Part shown: positions 6,733-7,931 of the stretch, piece by piece
How the letters are laid out: each line of letters starts with the position of its first letter
Position numbering within the stretch: the first letter of the stretch is position 1
Assembly: GCA_946539475.1 (NCBI GenBank)
Contig: CAMNHM010000127.1
Span: 1 to 7,931, forward strand
Direction: 5' to 3'
Length of the DNA: 7,931 bases
DNA from: an uncultured Prevotellaceae bacterium
GTDB lineage: Bacteria; Bacteroidota; Bacteroidia; Bacteroidales; Bacteroidaceae
The notes under the pieces: model-generated
Database searches by the model: none
What the model was told of the DNA's origin: nothing
The model's input: the letters and a program-made list of their open reading frames with translations, nothing else
Program-made: the position numbers and the translations under genes

Positions 6733-6774
6733 CGCAAATAAATTTGCATTTTCGCTCACTTATTCGTACCTTTG
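6733..6774 (+). promoter_or_regulatory. Probable argS promoter (Bacteroidetes -33/-7 type)
   Basis: TTTG at 6743-6746 and TACCTTTG at 6767-6774 are separated by 20 bp, which fits the Bacteroidetes primary sigma consensus TTTG-N19-21-TAnnTTTG. Transcription would start at about 6780, leaving an A-rich leader of only about 12-16 nt before ATG 6794. No Shine-Dalgarno is present. The same dyad, GCAAAT-AA-ATTTGC (6734-6747), overlaps the -33 box and could be an operator. The first 38 bp duplicate 6657-6694 exactly. Confidence 0.78.
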
Positions 6775-6793
6775 CAGGCAAAATCGAAAGAAC

Positions 6794-7931
6794 ATGAGTA
6801 TTGAGACATTGATTAGCAAGACAGTCGGCGAGGCAGTAAAGGCACTCTACGGCATGGAGGCAACAGATAAGATGTTGCAACTACAGAAGACGAGAAGCGA
6901 GTTTGAGGGTAACATGACACTGGTGGTGTTCCCCTTCGTGCGAGCAGCAAAGAAGAACCCCGAACAGACGGCACAGGAGATAGGACAGTACCTCGTGGAG
7001 AACTGCTCAGCAGTGGAGAAATTCAATGTGGTGAAGGGATTTCTGAACCTGAGCGTGAGCCAGCACGCCTGGCTGGAGCTGCTGCAGCAGATTGACCAGG
7101 ACGAGAACTACGGACACAAGAGGGCACTGGAAGAGAGCCCGCTGGTGATGATCGAATACTCCAGCCCGAACACGAACAAGCCGCTGCACCTGGGCCACGT
7201 GCGCAACAACCTGTTGGGATGGTCGCTGGCCCAGATTATGGAGGCCAACGGCAACCGCGTGGTGAAGACGAACATCGTGAACGACCGCGGCATACACATC
7301 TGCAAGTCGATGCTGGCATGGCAGAAATGGGGCAACGGCGAGACACCTGAGACGAGCGGCAAGAAGGGCGACCACCTGATTGGCGACTACTACGTGCTGT
7401 TCGACAAGCACTACCGCGAGGAGGTGAAGGAGCTCGTGGCCGGGGGCATGGACGAGGAGAAAGCTAAGCAGGAGGCGCCGCTGATCAAGGAGGCTCACGA
7501 GATGCTGGTCAAGTGGGAGCAGGGCGACCCCGAGGTGCGTGCCCTCTGGGAGACGATGAACAGCTGGGTGTATGCCGGCTTCGACGAGACGTACCGGAAG
7601 ATGGGTGTCTCGTTCGACAAGATATACTATGAGTCGCAGACCTACCTGAAGGGTAAGGCCAAGGTGGAGGAGGGCCTCGCCAAGGGACTCTTCTTCCGCA
7701 AGGACGACGGCTCGGTATGGGCCGACCTCACCGACGAGGGTCTCGACCAGAAGCTGCTGCTGCGCAGCGACGGCACCAGCGTCTACATGACGCAGGACAT
7801 CGGCACCGCCGAGATGCGCTTCCAGGACTACCCCATCGACAAGATGATCTACGTCGTGGGCAACGAGCAGAACTACCACTTCCAGGTGCTCTCGCTGCTG
7901 CTCGACCGTCTGGGCTTCAAGTGGGGCAAGG
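6794..7931 (+). CDS. argS: Arginyl-tRNA synthetase (5' part, runs off the window)
   Basis: The frame is open from ATG 6794 to the window end, giving 379 residues; bacterial enzymes of this class usually have 550-600, so the C-terminal anticodon-binding part is missing. Residues 1 to about 105 match the N-terminal additional domain (MSIETLISKTV ... VVKGFLNL). The class I catalytic core follows: EYSSPNTNKPLHLGH (121-135), containing the HIGH-type signature HLGH at 132-135, then NIVNDRGIHICKSM (160-173), and SDGTSVYMTQDIGTA (325-339) with VVGNEQNYHF (354-363). The KMSK-type loop, if present, lies outside. The enzyme charges tRNA-Arg in the cytoplasm. The start is supported by the promoter box ending 19 bp upstream and by family-like N-terminal residues. 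Transcription is probably independent of the five upstream genes. Confidence 0.96.
   Translation, partial: MSIETLISKTVGEAVKALYGMEATDKMLQLQKTRSEFEGNMTLVVFPFVRAAKKNPEQTAQEIGQYLVENCSAVEKFNVVKGFLNLSVSQHAWLELLQQIDQDENYGHKRALEESPLVMIEYSSPNTNKPLHLGHVRNNLLGWSLAQIMEANGNRVVKTNIVNDRGIHICKSMLAWQKWGNGETPETSGKKGDHLIGDYYVLFDKHYREEVKELVAGGMDEEKAKQEAPLIKEAHEMLVKWEQGDPEVRALWETMNSWVYAGFDETYRKMGVSFDKIYYESQTYLKGKAKVEEGLAKGLFFRKDDGSVWADLTDEGLDQKLLLRSDGTSVYMTQDIGTAEMRFQDYPIDKMIYVVGNEQNYHFQVLSLLLDRLGFKWGK

Larger units (their letters stand above)
6303..6793. other. 491-bp non-coding gap with dense repeats
   Basis: No convincing gene lies here. The first part (6303-6388) has only weak features: AGCAGAA at 6330-6336 pairs with TTCTGCT at 6360-6366 around a T-rich middle, not followed by a T-tract. 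The second part (6389-6528) is the composite palindromic element. The third (6529-6656) holds a 22-codon open frame (6552-6620) without supporting evidence and two TGCCTCCC octamers. The fourth (6657-6774) holds two copies of the promoter-like repeat. The gap separates the putative five-gene transcription unit from argS. Confidence 0.8.

Noticed and set aside
6657..6770. CRISPR-like layout: 38-bp repeat, 38-bp spacer, 38-bp repeat
   Set aside because: There are only two copies and no cas genes. The repeat contains promoter elements placed correctly for argS.
6354..6880. Three - strand open frames of 66-69 codons sharing a peptide VRISERKCKFIC
   Set aside because: The shared peptide comes from the duplicated 38-bp promoter repeat and not from protein homology. 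The frames overlap palindromes and the argS 5' end.
7007..7879. 290-codon open frame on the - strand
   Set aside because: It lies entirely antisense to argS, which has clear class I synthetase motifs. The peptide is V/L/H-rich low-information sequence typical of the reverse strand of a GC-rich gene.

Overview
The window reads as a chromosomal segment from a Bacteroidales bacterium, most likely of the Prevotella group. The evidence is the protein families (MeaB, IspH, GH20 hexosaminidase and an S8 protease with a type IX secretion-like tail), the near absence of Shine-Dalgarno sequences, and a Bacteroidetes-type promoter (TTTG, 20 bp, TAnnTTTG) in front of argS. Coding DNA is GC-rich with many C-ending codons, while the gaps between genes are AT-rich. 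The exact genus is an inference.

All six genes lie on the + strand. Positions 1-425 are the 3' end of meaB, a GTPase that looks after methylmalonyl-CoA mutase. Then come ispH (462-1337, last step of the MEP isoprenoid pathway), a secreted GH20 beta-N-acetylhexosaminidase (1349-2830), a secreted subtilisin-family protease with a candidate type IX sorting domain (2857-5037), and an exported protein with a carboxypeptidase-regulatory-like domain (best start GTG 5034, end 6302). The junctions are 36, 11, 26 and -4 bp, so these five genes look like one transcription unit: two housekeeping genes followed by three cell-envelope or secreted products. The last junction is a GTGA stop/start overlap that an ATG-only gene call would miss.

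Positions 6303-6793 are a 491-bp non-coding gap packed with structure. The first part (about 6389-6528) is a composite palindromic element: two 21-bp perfect palindromes, short CAAAG/CTTTG motifs alternating at 11-nt steps, and a larger fold-back of two 43-nt arms (37/43 complementary by hand count). The second part (6657-6774) holds two exact copies of a 38-bp sequence separated by 38 bp. Each copy carries the promoter spacing of this phylum. Only the copy next to argS has an intact -7 box, and the upstream copy differs by one base in it.

argS (from 6794) runs off the window end after 379 codons. The meaB/ispH junction also carries a small AT-rich repeat, five GTAAAT hexamers, the first of which supplies the meaB stop codon.

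I see no phage, insertion sequence, RNA gene or CRISPR array. The genes are ordinary families. The unusual material is in the non-coding repeats and in the start-codon arrangements.
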